64,000 nucleotides of DNA from CAWJPY01 sp963844865 (GTDB lineage: Bacteria; Acidobacteriota; Thermoanaerobaculia; Thermoanaerobaculales; Sulfomarinibacteraceae), in contig CAWJPY010000006.1 of NCBI GenBank assembly GCA_963844865.1, positions 496,001 through 560,000 on the forward strand, given 5' to 3'. Below the pieces are notes generated by a model, which saw only the letters and a list, made by a program, of their open reading frames with translations, made no database searches and had not been told where the DNA came from. Numbering within the stretch: the stretch's first letter is position 1; the number at the start of each line of letters is the position of its first letter. Below, one piece after another: positions 11,664 through 19,809 of this stretch. The translations under genes were made by a program, and so were the position numbers.

Positions 11664-12122
11664 ATGTCCGATGACGCTCCCGTGCTTCGCGCTTCACTGA
11701 TTCTCGGCAGCCGCTTCTGTGACATCGAAGTCGCCGAGCGCGCCGTGGCGGACCTCTGCAGCTTGGGGGAGTGCAACGCCGAGGAGTCCTACTGGGTGGT
11801 GACGGCGCTCCGGGAGGCGTTGGCCAATGCGATCCGCCACGGGAACCGCCTGGATACCGCGCGCAGGGTGCGTGTGGAGTGCGCCCTCGAGACGGGGCGA
11901 CTGACCATTCGGGTGGAGGACGAGGGAGACGGGTTCGACGTGAGCGCCGTCCCCGACCCCACGGCGGCGGAGAATTTGCTCCGCCCAACGGGCCGGGGTA
12001 TCTTCTACATGCGGCAGTTCATGAACCGGGTCGAGTTCGGTCGCACACCTGCCGGCGGCACGTCTGTGCTCATGGTCAGAGAGCTGCGGCCCTCTGCAAG
12101 GAGTGTATGCCATGAAGAGTGA
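11664..12122 (+). CDS. RsbW-like serine kinase / anti-sigma factor (GHKL ATPase)
   Basis: The 152-residue protein is a single GHKL ATP-binding domain of the RsbW/SpoIIAB type: N box EALANAIRHGN near residue 50, G1 box VEDEGDGFD near 86, G2 segment GRGIFYMRQFMN near 113. Such proteins bind a sigma factor and phosphorylate a STAS antagonist on Ser. The next gene encodes a STAS protein and overlaps it by 11 bases, which supports a partner-switch pair. No sigma factor or PP2C phosphatase gene is adjacent, so the regulated target is unknown. Probable leaderless mRNA. Confidence 0.85.
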   Translation: MSDDAPVLRASLILGSRFCDIEVAERAVADLCSLGECNAEESYWVVTALREALANAIRHGNRLDTARRVRVECALETGRLTIRVEDEGDGFDVSAVPDPTAAENLLRPTGRGIFYMRQFMNRVEFGRTPAGGTSVLMVRELRPSARSVCHEE

Positions 12123-12450
12123 GATCCGCGATCGCGGCGACATTCGTATCATCGGTCTGGCGGGCAAGGTGACCATCGGCGCCGGTGATGTCAAGATCCG
12201 GGAGCTGATCGACTCCTCGCTGGCCCAGGGAAAGAAGAAGATCCTCCTCGACCTCGGCGGCGTCAGCACCATCGACTCCTCCGGGATCGGGGAGATGGTG
12301 GCCTGCTACACGACGGTGACCAGGAACCAGGGCCAGCTCAAGCTCATGAACCTGTCCCCGAAGATCTCGGACATCTTGCAGGTGACGCAGCTCATCACCG
12401 TGTTCGACATCTTCGACGACGAGCAGGAGGCGGTCGGCTCCTTCACGTAG
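12112..12450 (+). CDS. STAS-domain anti-anti-sigma factor (RsbV/SpoIIAA-like)
   Basis: A 112-residue single STAS domain with the phosphoacceptor motif STIDSSGIGEMV near residue 57, preceded by ILLDLGG, as in SpoIIAA. ATG 12112 follows AAGGAG by 8 bases and overlaps the kinase gene. It should be phosphorylated by the RsbW-like kinase and, when dephosphorylated, bind it. No phosphatase lies nearby. The pair could control a sigma factor elsewhere or, in lineages with many such pairs, a non-sigma output. Confidence 0.88.
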   Translation: MKSEIRDRGDIRIIGLAGKVTIGAGDVKIRELIDSSLAQGKKKILLDLGGVSTIDSSGIGEMVACYTTVTRNQGQLKLMNLSPKISDILQVTQLITVFDIFDDEQEAVGSFT

Positions 12451-12538
12451 AGTTCTCCCCTGGACCAGGCTCCCTCGACACCGTCCCGCCATCACGGGCG
12501 GCGGGCGACCTTCCCCCTCGTTCTGAACGACTTACCGA

Positions 12539-12567
12539 TTGACCGGATGGTCGGATCGGGGTAGCCT
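12539..12567 (+). promoter_or_regulatory. promoter of the gene at 12596
   Basis: TTGACC, 17 bases, TAGCCT. It lies within an open frame that continues into the gene, which argues for the downstream GTG 12596 (with GAGGAGG upstream) as the real start. Confidence 0.65.
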
Positions 12568-12595
12568 GGACGAGTCGACGGCCGAGGAGGGCACG

Positions 12596-13288
12596 GTGCT
12601 GACGGGCTTCAACACGGACATCGAGCACGCTGGCACCACCTATCATGTCCAGACCGAGGACAAGGGGCGGTCCAACCCGCTTGTGGAGTCCCTCGTGTAT
12701 GCGGCGGGAGAGATCCTCTACTCGCGCCGCACCCCCTACCACGACCTCCTGGCCGAGAACGTCGACTCGAAGACCATCGCCACCATCATGGAGCGCCAAC
12801 ATCACGCCATCGTGGAGGCCATCGGCGCCGGCCGTCTCCGCCAGCTCATGCGCCACGACCAGGTCGCCGACGACGACGACACCACCGTCTCCCATCCCGA
12901 CGCCGTGGCGGCAGCACCCTCTCCGTCCTCCGAGCCGTCCCTGGACCAGGTAATCCTGGACTACCTGGAGGCGCAACGGGGCCTGGCGCATCTCATCCTG
13001 CGCGCCACGTCCGATCATGACTTCACCTACGGCGGCGAGGCGGCGGTGAGCATCATCGCAGTGGACTCCCAGTCGAACCAACCGCTGGCAGGCGTCCAGG
13101 TGTCGGTGCTGTTCAAGTCGACGGCGGAGCCGCGGCGACTGCTTCTGGCGGAAGGGGAGACGGACGCCGGGGGCGGGTTCGCGGCCAACGCTCCCCTGCC
13201 CGTCTACAACGGCGGCACCTCTGCGGTGGTCATCACGGCGCGGTCGGACCTCGGTCAATCCGAGATCAAGCACCTGGTGCACCAGTAG
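12596..13288 (+). CDS. conserved protein of unknown function with C-terminal Ig-like domain
   Basis: I do not know a function. From GTG 12596 the 230-residue protein begins LTGFNTDIEHAGTTYHVQTE; I recall this opening from uncharacterised proteins of acidobacterial and related genomes. Residues 1-75 form a compact N-terminal domain (LVYAAGEILYSRRTPYHDLL). A polar, Asp/Pro/Ser-rich linker lies near 90-115. The C-terminal part (from about 150, SIIAVDSQSNQPLAGVQVSV) looks like a carboxypeptidase-regulatory or Ig-like beta-sandwich. There is no signal peptide, so it seems cytoplasmic. It has its own promoter and stands alone between the STAS gene and tRNA-Lys. Confidence 0.7.
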   Translation: MLTGFNTDIEHAGTTYHVQTEDKGRSNPLVESLVYAAGEILYSRRTPYHDLLAENVDSKTIATIMERQHHAIVEAIGAGRLRQLMRHDQVADDDDTTVSHPDAVAAAPSPSSEPSLDQVILDYLEAQRGLAHLILRATSDHDFTYGGEAAVSIIAVDSQSNQPLAGVQVSVLFKSTAEPRRLLLAEGETDAGGGFAANAPLPVYNGGTSAVVITARSDLGQSEIKHLVHQ

Positions 13289-13298
13289 GGAAGGACGC

Positions 13299-13327
13299 TT
13301 GCCCCTGCCTCTGTTTTCCGGTAGGAT
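13299..13327 (+). promoter_or_regulatory. promoter of the tRNA-Lys/tRNA-Leu/tig unit
   Basis: TTGCCC, 17 bases, TAGGAT, with the expected start about 8 bases before the mature 5' end of tRNA-Lys. Confidence 0.68.
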
Positions 13328-13341
13328 ACCCGCTGCCGTGT

Positions 13342-13417
13342 GGGCCGTTAGCTCAACTGGCAGAGCAAGGGACTCTTAATCCCTAGGTTGGAGGTTCGAT
13401 TCCTCCACGGCTCACCA
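13342..13417 (+). tRNA. tRNA-Lys(CTT)
   Basis: Complete cloverleaf with encoded CCA: acceptor GGGCCGT/ACGGCTC, D arm GCTC/GAGC, anticodon loop CTCTTAA, T arm GGAGG-TTCGATT-CCTCC. The anticodon CTT reads lysine AAG. Confidence 0.96.
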
Positions 13418-13432
13418 CTCCCCACTCCAGCC

Positions 13433-13519
13433 GCGAAAGTGGCGGAACCGGCAGACGCGCGAGATTTAGGATCTCGTGGGGATCTCCCCGTGGGGGTTCG
13501 AGTCCCCCCTTTCGCACCA
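13433..13519 (+). tRNA. tRNA-Leu(TAG)
   Basis: Class II tRNA with a long variable arm and encoded CCA: acceptor GCGAAAG/CTTTCGC, anticodon stem CGAGA/TCTCG with loop TTTAGGA, T arm GGGGG-TTCGAGT-CCCCC. The anticodon TAG reads leucine CTA. It lies 15 bases after tRNA-Lys and 15 before tig, so it is probably processed from a common transcript. Confidence 0.95.
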
Positions 13520-13534
13520 ATCGGAGCTCACACC

Positions 13535-14818
13535 ATGGACTACAAGCTGACCCGTCATCCCAACCATACCGTCGAGGTCACCGCCGAGCTCGACGCCGAG
13601 GCGGTGGAGCGGGAGCGCAAGAGCATCGTGAACAGCTTCCGGCGCAAGGCGCGGGTGCCCGGCTTTCGACCTGGCAAGGCTCCGGAGTCCGCCATCCGCG
13701 CCCGCTTCTCCTCCGACATCAAGACGGAGCTCTCCGAGCATCTCGCCTCACTCCTGCTGCGGCACGTGTTCGACTCCGAGGAGGGCCTGGAGCCCATCAC
13801 CCGGCCCCGGCTGGGCGACCTCGAGTTCGGGGATGACGGCGGCTTCCACCTCAGCGCGGAGATGGAGGTGCGGCCTCGTTACGAGCTGCCCGCGGTGGAG
13901 GAGGCCGAGCTGCCGGAGGTGACCCTGGACGTGAGCGAGGCCGAGATCGACCAGGAGCTCGCCAAGGTGGCAGAGGAGAACGCCACGTGGGAGCCTGCCG
14001 ACGATGCCCAGGCGGCCGACGGCATGCTGGTCCAGGCCGACCTGCACGGCGAGATGGAGGACTCCGAGGAGGAGCCGTACCTGGAGCAGAACGCCCGCTT
14101 CGTCCTCGGTGACGACTCGGTGCCCGAGCAGATCAACGAGGCCCTCCAGGGAGCGGCGGTGGGTGAGCAACGAACCGCGGAACGGCGCTTCCCGGACGAC
14201 GACGAGAACGCCGCGCGGGCCGGCAAGACGGTGCGCTACCAGATCGACGTCAAGTCTCTCAAGCGCAAGCTGGTCCCGCCCGTCGACGACGAGCTCGCCC
14301 GCACCGTGGGGCTGGACAGCCTGGAGCAGCTCAGGGAGCGCATCGCCGAAGCCCTCGCCCGCAACAAGCGGGCGCAGCGCCGGGAGACCTGGCGGCGGGC
14401 CGCACTGGACCACCTCCAGACCGGTCTGGACGACGGTGAGCTGCCCCCGTCCCTGGTCCAAGCGGCGGTGCGGGAGGATCTCAACCGGTTCGCGTACTCC
14501 ATGGCCATGCAGGGGCTCGCGCCCGACTCCGACGAGGTGGATTGGCAGCAGATGGCGGCCCGCTTCGAGCCCGGGGCCCGGCGGCGGGTCCTCGACGAGC
14601 TCGTGCTGGACCAGCTCGCCGAGGCGTGGGAGATCGGCGAGCGGGAGGCGGAGGTGGACGCCTACATCGCCATGGAGGCGGGGCGCCTCGGGCTCCCGGC
14701 CGCCGAGCACAAGGCCAACCTCGCCAAGGAAGGCAAGCTGGACAGCCTGCGGCACTCGGCGGTCATTTCGGCTACCATCGATGAAATGATCCGGCGAGCC
14801 GGTGGGGAGGTGGACTGA
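13535..14818 (+). CDS. tig: trigger factor (ribosome-associated chaperone and PPIase)
   Basis: Trigger factor binds at the ribosome exit and helps nascent chains fold. The 427-residue protein has the N-terminal ribosome-binding domain with the signature GFRPGKAPESAIRARF near residues 43-58, a central FKBP-type segment (about 150-240; degenerate, as in several phyla) and the long helical C-terminal domain. ATG 13535 follows GGAG and the upstream frame runs through the tRNAs, so it is the sure start. The stop overlaps the clpP start (TGATG). The order tig-clpP-clpX-lon is classical. Confidence 0.95.
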   Translation: MDYKLTRHPNHTVEVTAELDAEAVERERKSIVNSFRRKARVPGFRPGKAPESAIRARFSSDIKTELSEHLASLLLRHVFDSEEGLEPITRPRLGDLEFGDDGGFHLSAEMEVRPRYELPAVEEAELPEVTLDVSEAEIDQELAKVAEENATWEPADDAQAADGMLVQADLHGEMEDSEEEPYLEQNARFVLGDDSVPEQINEALQGAAVGEQRTAERRFPDDDENAARAGKTVRYQIDVKSLKRKLVPPVDDELARTVGLDSLEQLRERIAEALARNKRAQRRETWRRAALDHLQTGLDDGELPPSLVQAAVREDLNRFAYSMAMQGLAPDSDEVDWQQMAARFEPGARRRVLDELVLDQLAEAWEIGEREAEVDAYIAMEAGRLGLPAAEHKANLAKEGKLDSLRHSAVISATIDEMIRRAGGEVD

Positions 14819-15402
14819 TGCTGGTGCCCATGGTGGTGGAGCAGACCAGCCGCGGCGAGCGGGCCTACGACATCTTCTCCCGGCTGCTCAAGGACAACGT
14901 GGTCTTCCTGGGGAGCGCCATCGACGATCAAGTGGCGTCCCTGGTCATCGCGCAGATGCTGTTCCTCGAGGCCGAGAACCCGGAGAAGGACATCTTCCTG
15001 TACGTCAACACCCCGGGCGGCTCCATCACTGCCGGTCTCGCCATTTACGACACCATGCAGTACGTCAAGCCGGACGTGGTCACCATCGCCCTGGGCCAGG
15101 CCGCGTCCATGGGCGCCGTGTTGCTGGCGGGAGGCTGCAAGGGGAAACGGCTGGCCCTCCCCCACAGCCGGGTCCTGATCCACCAGCCCCTCATGTCCGG
15201 TCTCCAGGGCCAGGCCACGGACATCGACATCCACGCTCGGGATCTGATGCGTCTGCGGGAACGTCTCAACAAGATCCTGGCGGACCACACCGGACAGTCC
15301 ATCGACAAGATCAACCTGGACACCGAGCGCGATTTCATTCTCGAGGCCGACGGCGCCAAGGACTACGGGTTGATCGACAAGATCATTGTTTCCAGGGAGT
15401 AG
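14818..15402 (+). CDS. clpP: ATP-dependent Clp protease proteolytic subunit
   Basis: ClpP forms the tetradecameric peptidase chamber. The 194-residue product has the catalytic triad Ser97 (GQAASMGAVLL), His122 (RVLIHQPL) and Asp172 (TERDF). The short N-terminal stretch MLVPMVVEQTSRGERAYDIF is the usual propeptide and axial loop region. Translation is coupled to tig through the TGATG overlap, and clpX follows 64 bases later. Confidence 0.96.
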   Translation: MLVPMVVEQTSRGERAYDIFSRLLKDNVVFLGSAIDDQVASLVIAQMLFLEAENPEKDIFLYVNTPGGSITAGLAIYDTMQYVKPDVVTIALGQAASMGAVLLAGGCKGKRLALPHSRVLIHQPLMSGLQGQATDIDIHARDLMRLRERLNKILADHTGQSIDKINLDTERDFILEADGAKDYGLIDKIIVSRE

Positions 15403-15466
15403 TAGCGGTGAGCGCCGGCACGCTGCAGCACCGATGCGTGGTATACAATGATCGCTGGAGGGCTTG

Positions 15467-16702
15467 ATGTCCCAGCGCGACGGTGACGTTCTGCGCTGCA
15501 GCTTCTGCGGCAAGAGTCAGCACGAGGTGCGGAAGCTGATCGCGGGCCCGACCGTGTACATCTGCAACGAGTGTGTCGAGGTCTGTCTCGACATCATCGC
15601 CGAGGACCGGGTCCACGAGGCCAAGTCGCGACAGAAGGTGCTGCCGAAGCCCCACGAGATCAAGGGGCACCTGGACGAGTACGTCATCGGCCAGGAGTCG
15701 GCAAAGAAGAAGCTCTCGGTGGCGGTGTACAACCACTACCGGCGGATCGAGTACCAGGCCGGTCGTGGCCGCAACGACGTGGAGCTGGCGAAGTCGAACA
15801 TCCTGCTCATCGGTCCCACCGGCACCGGCAAGACGCTCCTCGCCCAGACGCTGGCACGGCAGCTGCAGGTGCCGTTCACCATCGTGGACGCCACCACCCT
15901 CACGGAGGCCGGCTACGTCGGGGAGGATGTGGAGAATATCCTGCTGCGTCTCTACCAGGCCGCCCAGGGCGACCGGGAGGCCGCGGAGCGGGGCATCGTC
16001 TACATCGACGAAATCGACAAGGTCGCCCGCAAGTCGGAGAACCCGTCCATTACCAGGGACGTGTCCGGGGAGGGCGTCCAGCAGGCACTGCTCAAGATCC
16101 TCGAGGGGACGGTGGCCAACGTGCCGCCCCAGGGCGGTCGCAAACACCCCCACCAGGAGTTCCTGCAGATCGACACCACCAACATCCTGTTCATCTGCGG
16201 CGGCGCCTTCGTGGGCCTCGAGGACGTGATCGCGAATCGCCTCAATCAGAAGCGCATGGGTTTCGGGGTCGACCTGGGTGGCAACGAGGCGAGGGCCAGC
16301 GAGCTCCTGCAGCACGTGCACCCCGAAGATCTGATCAAGTACGGCATGATCCCCGAGTTCGTGGGACGGATCCCGGTGGTGGCCACCCTCCACGACCTGG
16401 ACCACAACGCCCTGGTTCGGATCCTGACCGAGCCCAAGAACTGCCTGGTCCGCCAGTACGAGACGATCCTCTCGTTCGAAGGCGTGGAGCTGTGCTTCAC
16501 CGAGGAGGCCCTGGATGCCGTCGTGGCCCAGGCACTGACCCGCAAGGTGGGTGCCCGTGGCCTGCGCATCATCCTCGAGGAGCTGATGCTCGACATCATG
16601 TACCAGGTACCATCGGTGCCGGATATCAAGGAGCTGGTGGTGTCGCGGGATGTGGTGGAGCGGCGAGTGCCGCCGCTGACCGCGGTGCGCAAGGTGAGCT
16701 AG
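15467..16702 (+). CDS. clpX: ClpX unfoldase, ATP-binding subunit of ClpXP
   Basis: ClpX is the AAA+ unfoldase that feeds ClpP. The 411-residue protein starts with the zinc-binding domain (CSFCGKSQ, then CNECVEVC) at about residues 12-41, followed by Walker A GPTGTGKTLLAQ near 120, Walker B VYIDEIDK near 180 and the conserved sensor region. ATG 15467 is preferred to TTG 15464 and follows GGAGGG. A possible -10 element TATACAATG lies 18 bases upstream in the clpP-clpX gap, without a recognisable -35. Confidence 0.96.
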   Translation: MSQRDGDVLRCSFCGKSQHEVRKLIAGPTVYICNECVEVCLDIIAEDRVHEAKSRQKVLPKPHEIKGHLDEYVIGQESAKKKLSVAVYNHYRRIEYQAGRGRNDVELAKSNILLIGPTGTGKTLLAQTLARQLQVPFTIVDATTLTEAGYVGEDVENILLRLYQAAQGDREAAERGIVYIDEIDKVARKSENPSITRDVSGEGVQQALLKILEGTVANVPPQGGRKHPHQEFLQIDTTNILFICGGAFVGLEDVIANRLNQKRMGFGVDLGGNEARASELLQHVHPEDLIKYGMIPEFVGRIPVVATLHDLDHNALVRILTEPKNCLVRQYETILSFEGVELCFTEEALDAVVAQALTRKVGARGLRIILEELMLDIMYQVPSVPDIKELVVSRDVVERRVPPLTAVRKVS

Positions 16703-16793
16703 GCGGGAAGCGAGCCAGCGGCCAGCGTCGGTCGCGACGTCATTGACATTCCTACCCCGGCCGACCGGGACACACAGCAGACGAGTGGAGATT

Positions 16794-19196
16794 ATGGACC
16801 GAGACCCTGAACGAGTGCTGCTCCCCATCGTGCCGCTGCGCGACATGGTGGTGTTTCCTCACATGATGGCGCCCTTCGTGGTTGGCCGGCAGCCGTCCGT
16901 GGTCGCCCTGGAGCGCGCGCTGGCGCGTCCGGACAAGCGCATCTTCCTGGCCACCCAGCGCGATCCCAAGGTGGACGAGCCCCAGCCCGAAAACCTGTAC
17001 ACCCTTGGCGTGACGGCGCGGGTGGTGCAGCATCTGCAGCTGGCCTCCGGCAACATCAAGGTCATGGTGGAGGGGCTGCAGCGCGCGCGGATCATCTCAT
17101 TCGAGCCCGACGCGGACTGCCTCGCGGCGACGGTGGAGCCTGTACTGATCGAGGCCTCCTCCTCGCCTGCGGTCAGTCAGTTCATGGCCCAGCTCATCGA
17201 GCAGTTCAAGGAGTACGCCAAGCTCTCCCATCACCTCTCCGTGGAGGGCGTCCTCGCGTCCCTGGAGACCCAGGATCCGGATCAGTTCGCCGACATCCTC
17301 TCGGCCCATCTCAACCAGCCCACCGCGGACAAGCAGAGCCTGCTCGAGATCATCAAGCCCCTGGAGCGCTTGGAGCGCCTGAACGATCTCCTCGACGTCG
17401 AGCTGGAGAAGCTCACCATCGACCGTCGCATCTCCTCTCGGGTCAAGAAGCAGATGGAGAAGGCCCAGCGCGAGTACTACCTGTCGGAGAAGATCAAGGC
17501 CATCAACGAGGAGCTCGGTCGGTCCGACACCCAGGAGGAGCTCGCCCAGCTCAAGCAGCAGGTCGAGGACTCGGGCATGAGCACCGAGGCCAAGGAAAAG
17601 GCCCTCATCGAGATCCGTCGCCTGGAGGGGATGCCCCCGGTGTCCGCCGAGGCCGGCGTGTCCCGCAACTACGTGGAGTGGTTGCTGGCGGTGCCCTGGA
17701 AGAAGGCGTCCCGGGAGATCCGCGACATCGAGCGGGCCGAGGACGTGCTCAACGAGGATCACTACGGCCTGGAGAAGGTCAAGGACCGGATCCTGGAGTT
17801 TCTCGCCGTGCGCCAGCTGGTGAAGAAGACCACGGGCACCATCCTCTGCTTCGTCGGTCCCCCCGGCGTGGGCAAGACGTCGTTGGCGCGGTCCATCGCG
17901 CGGGCCACCGGCCGCAAGTTCGTCCGCCTGTCTCTCGGAGGGGTCCGCGACGAGGCCGAGGTCAGGGGCCATCGCCGCACCTACATCGGTGCGTTCCCAG
18001 GCCAGATCATCCAGATGATGCGCAAGGCCGGGACGGTCAACCCGGTGCTGCTGCTGGACGAGGTCGACAAGATGGCCGCCGACTTCCGGGGCGACCCGGC
18101 CGGCGCCCTCCTCGAGGTGTTGGACCCGGAGCAGAATCACACCTTCCACGACCACTACCTGGACGTGGAGTACGACCTGTCGAAGGCGTTCTTCATCTGC
18201 ACCGCCAACGTCACGCACACCATCCCCCCCGCCCTCCTGGACCGCACCGAGCAGATCCACCTCTCCGGCTACACGCACCACGAGAAGCTGGAGATCGGCC
18301 GCCAGTTCCTGGTGCCGCGCCAGCTCGATCGGCACGGCTTGGCGGGCAAGTACGACCTCGACTTCACCGAGGAGGCACTGCTCTTCCTCATCGAGCGCTA
18401 CACCCGTGAGGCGGGGGTGCGGAACCTGGAGCGGGAGATCGCCTCCATCTGTCGCAAGCTGGCCCGCCGGGTGCTCAGGCAGAAGATTCCCCGGGGGGAG
18501 AGCATCCAGATCGGGCCCGAGCTCGTGCGCGAGCTCCTCGGCCAGCCCCGCTTCCGCGCCCAGCGCCGTGAGCAGACGCCAGAGGTCGGCATCGCCCCCG
18601 GCCTCGCCTGGACGCAGGTGGGAGGGGAGATGCTGGTCACCGAGGCCACCCTCATGCGCGGGAAGGGGAACGTGACCATCACCGGGCACATGGGTGACGT
18701 CATGCAGGAGTCGGCCCGGGCGGCGCTCAGCTTCGTGCGATCGCGCGCGGAGCGGCTCGGCATCGACCCCGAGCAGTTCGAGAAGATCGACGTCCACATC
18801 CACGTCCCGGAAGGTTCGATCCCCAAGGACGGCCCGTCGGCGGGAATCACCATGGCCACCTCCCTGGTTTCCGCCTTTACCGGGGTTCCGGTCCGCGTCG
18901 ACCTGGCCATGACCGGCGAGATCACCCTCCGTGGGCGGGTGCTGCCGGTGGGCGGGATCAAGGACAAGGTCCTCGCGGCCTATCGCGCCGGTATCCGAGA
19001 GGTGATCCTCCCCGACGAGAACGAGAAGGATCTCGAGGACATCCCCGAGGACGTGCGCGGACAAATGAGCTTTCACCTCGTAGATCACATGGACAAGGTG
19101 CTTTCATTGGCGCTCGTGCATGACGTGGAGGCGGGTGTAGCAAAGGCGCCCGGCGACTCCGAGTCGACCTTCGACTCGCCGCCGCTCGCCTACTGA
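16794..19196 (+). CDS. lon: ATP-dependent protease La (Lon)
   Basis: Lon degrades damaged and regulatory proteins. The 800-residue product has the LonA layout: N-terminal substrate domain beginning LLPIVPLRDMVVFPHM, a coiled-coil part, an AAA+ module with Walker A VGPPGVGKTSLA near residue 356 and VLLLDEVDKM, then the protease domain with Ser682 in KDGPSAGITM and Lys725 in GGIKDKVLAA. ATG 16794 follows GTGGAG. The gene lies 91 bases after clpX and ends 9 bases before engB. Confidence 0.96.
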   Translation: MDRDPERVLLPIVPLRDMVVFPHMMAPFVVGRQPSVVALERALARPDKRIFLATQRDPKVDEPQPENLYTLGVTARVVQHLQLASGNIKVMVEGLQRARIISFEPDADCLAATVEPVLIEASSSPAVSQFMAQLIEQFKEYAKLSHHLSVEGVLASLETQDPDQFADILSAHLNQPTADKQSLLEIIKPLERLERLNDLLDVELEKLTIDRRISSRVKKQMEKAQREYYLSEKIKAINEELGRSDTQEELAQLKQQVEDSGMSTEAKEKALIEIRRLEGMPPVSAEAGVSRNYVEWLLAVPWKKASREIRDIERAEDVLNEDHYGLEKVKDRILEFLAVRQLVKKTTGTILCFVGPPGVGKTSLARSIARATGRKFVRLSLGGVRDEAEVRGHRRTYIGAFPGQIIQMMRKAGTVNPVLLLDEVDKMAADFRGDPAGALLEVLDPEQNHTFHDHYLDVEYDLSKAFFICTANVTHTIPPALLDRTEQIHLSGYTHHEKLEIGRQFLVPRQLDRHGLAGKYDLDFTEEALLFLIERYTREAGVRNLEREIASICRKLARRVLRQKIPRGESIQIGPELVRELLGQPRFRAQRREQTPEVGIAPGLAWTQVGGEMLVTEATLMRGKGNVTITGHMGDVMQESARAALSFVRSRAERLGIDPEQFEKIDVHIHVPEGSIPKDGPSAGITMATSLVSAFTGVPVRVDLAMTGEITLRGRVLPVGGIKDKVLAAYRAGIREVILPDENEKDLEDIPEDVRGQMSFHLVDHMDKVLSLALVHDVEAGVAKAPGDSESTFDSPPLAY

Positions 19197-19205
19197 CACA
19201 ACAGA

Positions 19206-19808
19206 GTGGAGATACGCGAGGTCAGCTTTCGCGGCGCGGCCCTGTCCGTGTCCACGCGGCCCCAGGAGTGGCTTCCCCAGGTGGCGGTGGCCGGTCGGTC
19301 GAACGTCGGCAAGTCGAGCCTCCTGAACTGGCTCTTTGGCAGATCGGTGGCCCGGGTGGCGAAGGCCCCGGGCAAGACCCGTACCCTGAACTTCTACCTG
19401 GTGAACTCCTCGTTCTACCTGGTGGATCTTCCAGGGTACGGCTATGCCCGGGTCGCCAAGAGTCTGCGGTCGCAGTGGGGCAGGGAGCTGGAACGCTACC
19501 TGACCGAGGAGCGGCGGCTGGCAGGCGTGATCAGCCTGGTGGACATCCGCCATCCTCCCACTGCCCTCGATCTGGAGCTCAACCGGATGCTGCAGACGAT
19601 CGGACACGGCTTTATCATGGTGCTCACGAAGGCTGACAAGGTGGGGCGATCCCAACGCGCCCGTGCTCGGCAGGCGCTGCAGCGCCAGCTGGGTCTGGCC
19701 ACGCCGCCGCTCGCGGTGAGCGTACGTACCGGCGAAGGACGCGCCGAGCTGATGGCGGACATCGCCGACCTGCTGACTTCATGGCGACAACGCCAAACAG
19801 GAGATTGA
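19206..19808 (+). CDS. engB: ribosome biogenesis GTP-binding protein YsxC/EngB
   Basis: EngB is a TRAFAC-class GTPase needed for late 50S subunit assembly. The 200-residue protein has G1 GRSNVGKSSLLN near residue 31, the G2 threonine in GKTRTLN, G3 DLPGYGYARV near 75 and G4 TKADK near 140, with normal family length. GTG 19206 is nine bases after the lon stop. The C-terminus ends one base before the rho start, so it shares a transcript with lon and rho. Confidence 0.95.
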   Translation: MEIREVSFRGAALSVSTRPQEWLPQVAVAGRSNVGKSSLLNWLFGRSVARVAKAPGKTRTLNFYLVNSSFYLVDLPGYGYARVAKSLRSQWGRELERYLTEERRLAGVISLVDIRHPPTALDLELNRMLQTIGHGFIMVLTKADKVGRSQRARARQALQRQLGLATPPLAVSVRTGEGRAELMADIADLLTSWRQRQTGD

Positions 19809-19809
19809 G

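Noticed and set aside
16743..16748. TTGACA upstream of lon as a -35 box
   Set aside because: No -10-like hexamer occurs 15-19 bases downstream; the gap is only 91 bases and read-through from clpX is likely.
17097..19088. Very long open frame antisense to lon (and similar ones opposite parA, ruvB and the GTPase fusion)
   Set aside because: High GC removes stop codons from the opposite strand. The antisense frames lack ribosome sites and recognisable sequence, while the sense frames encode known proteins.
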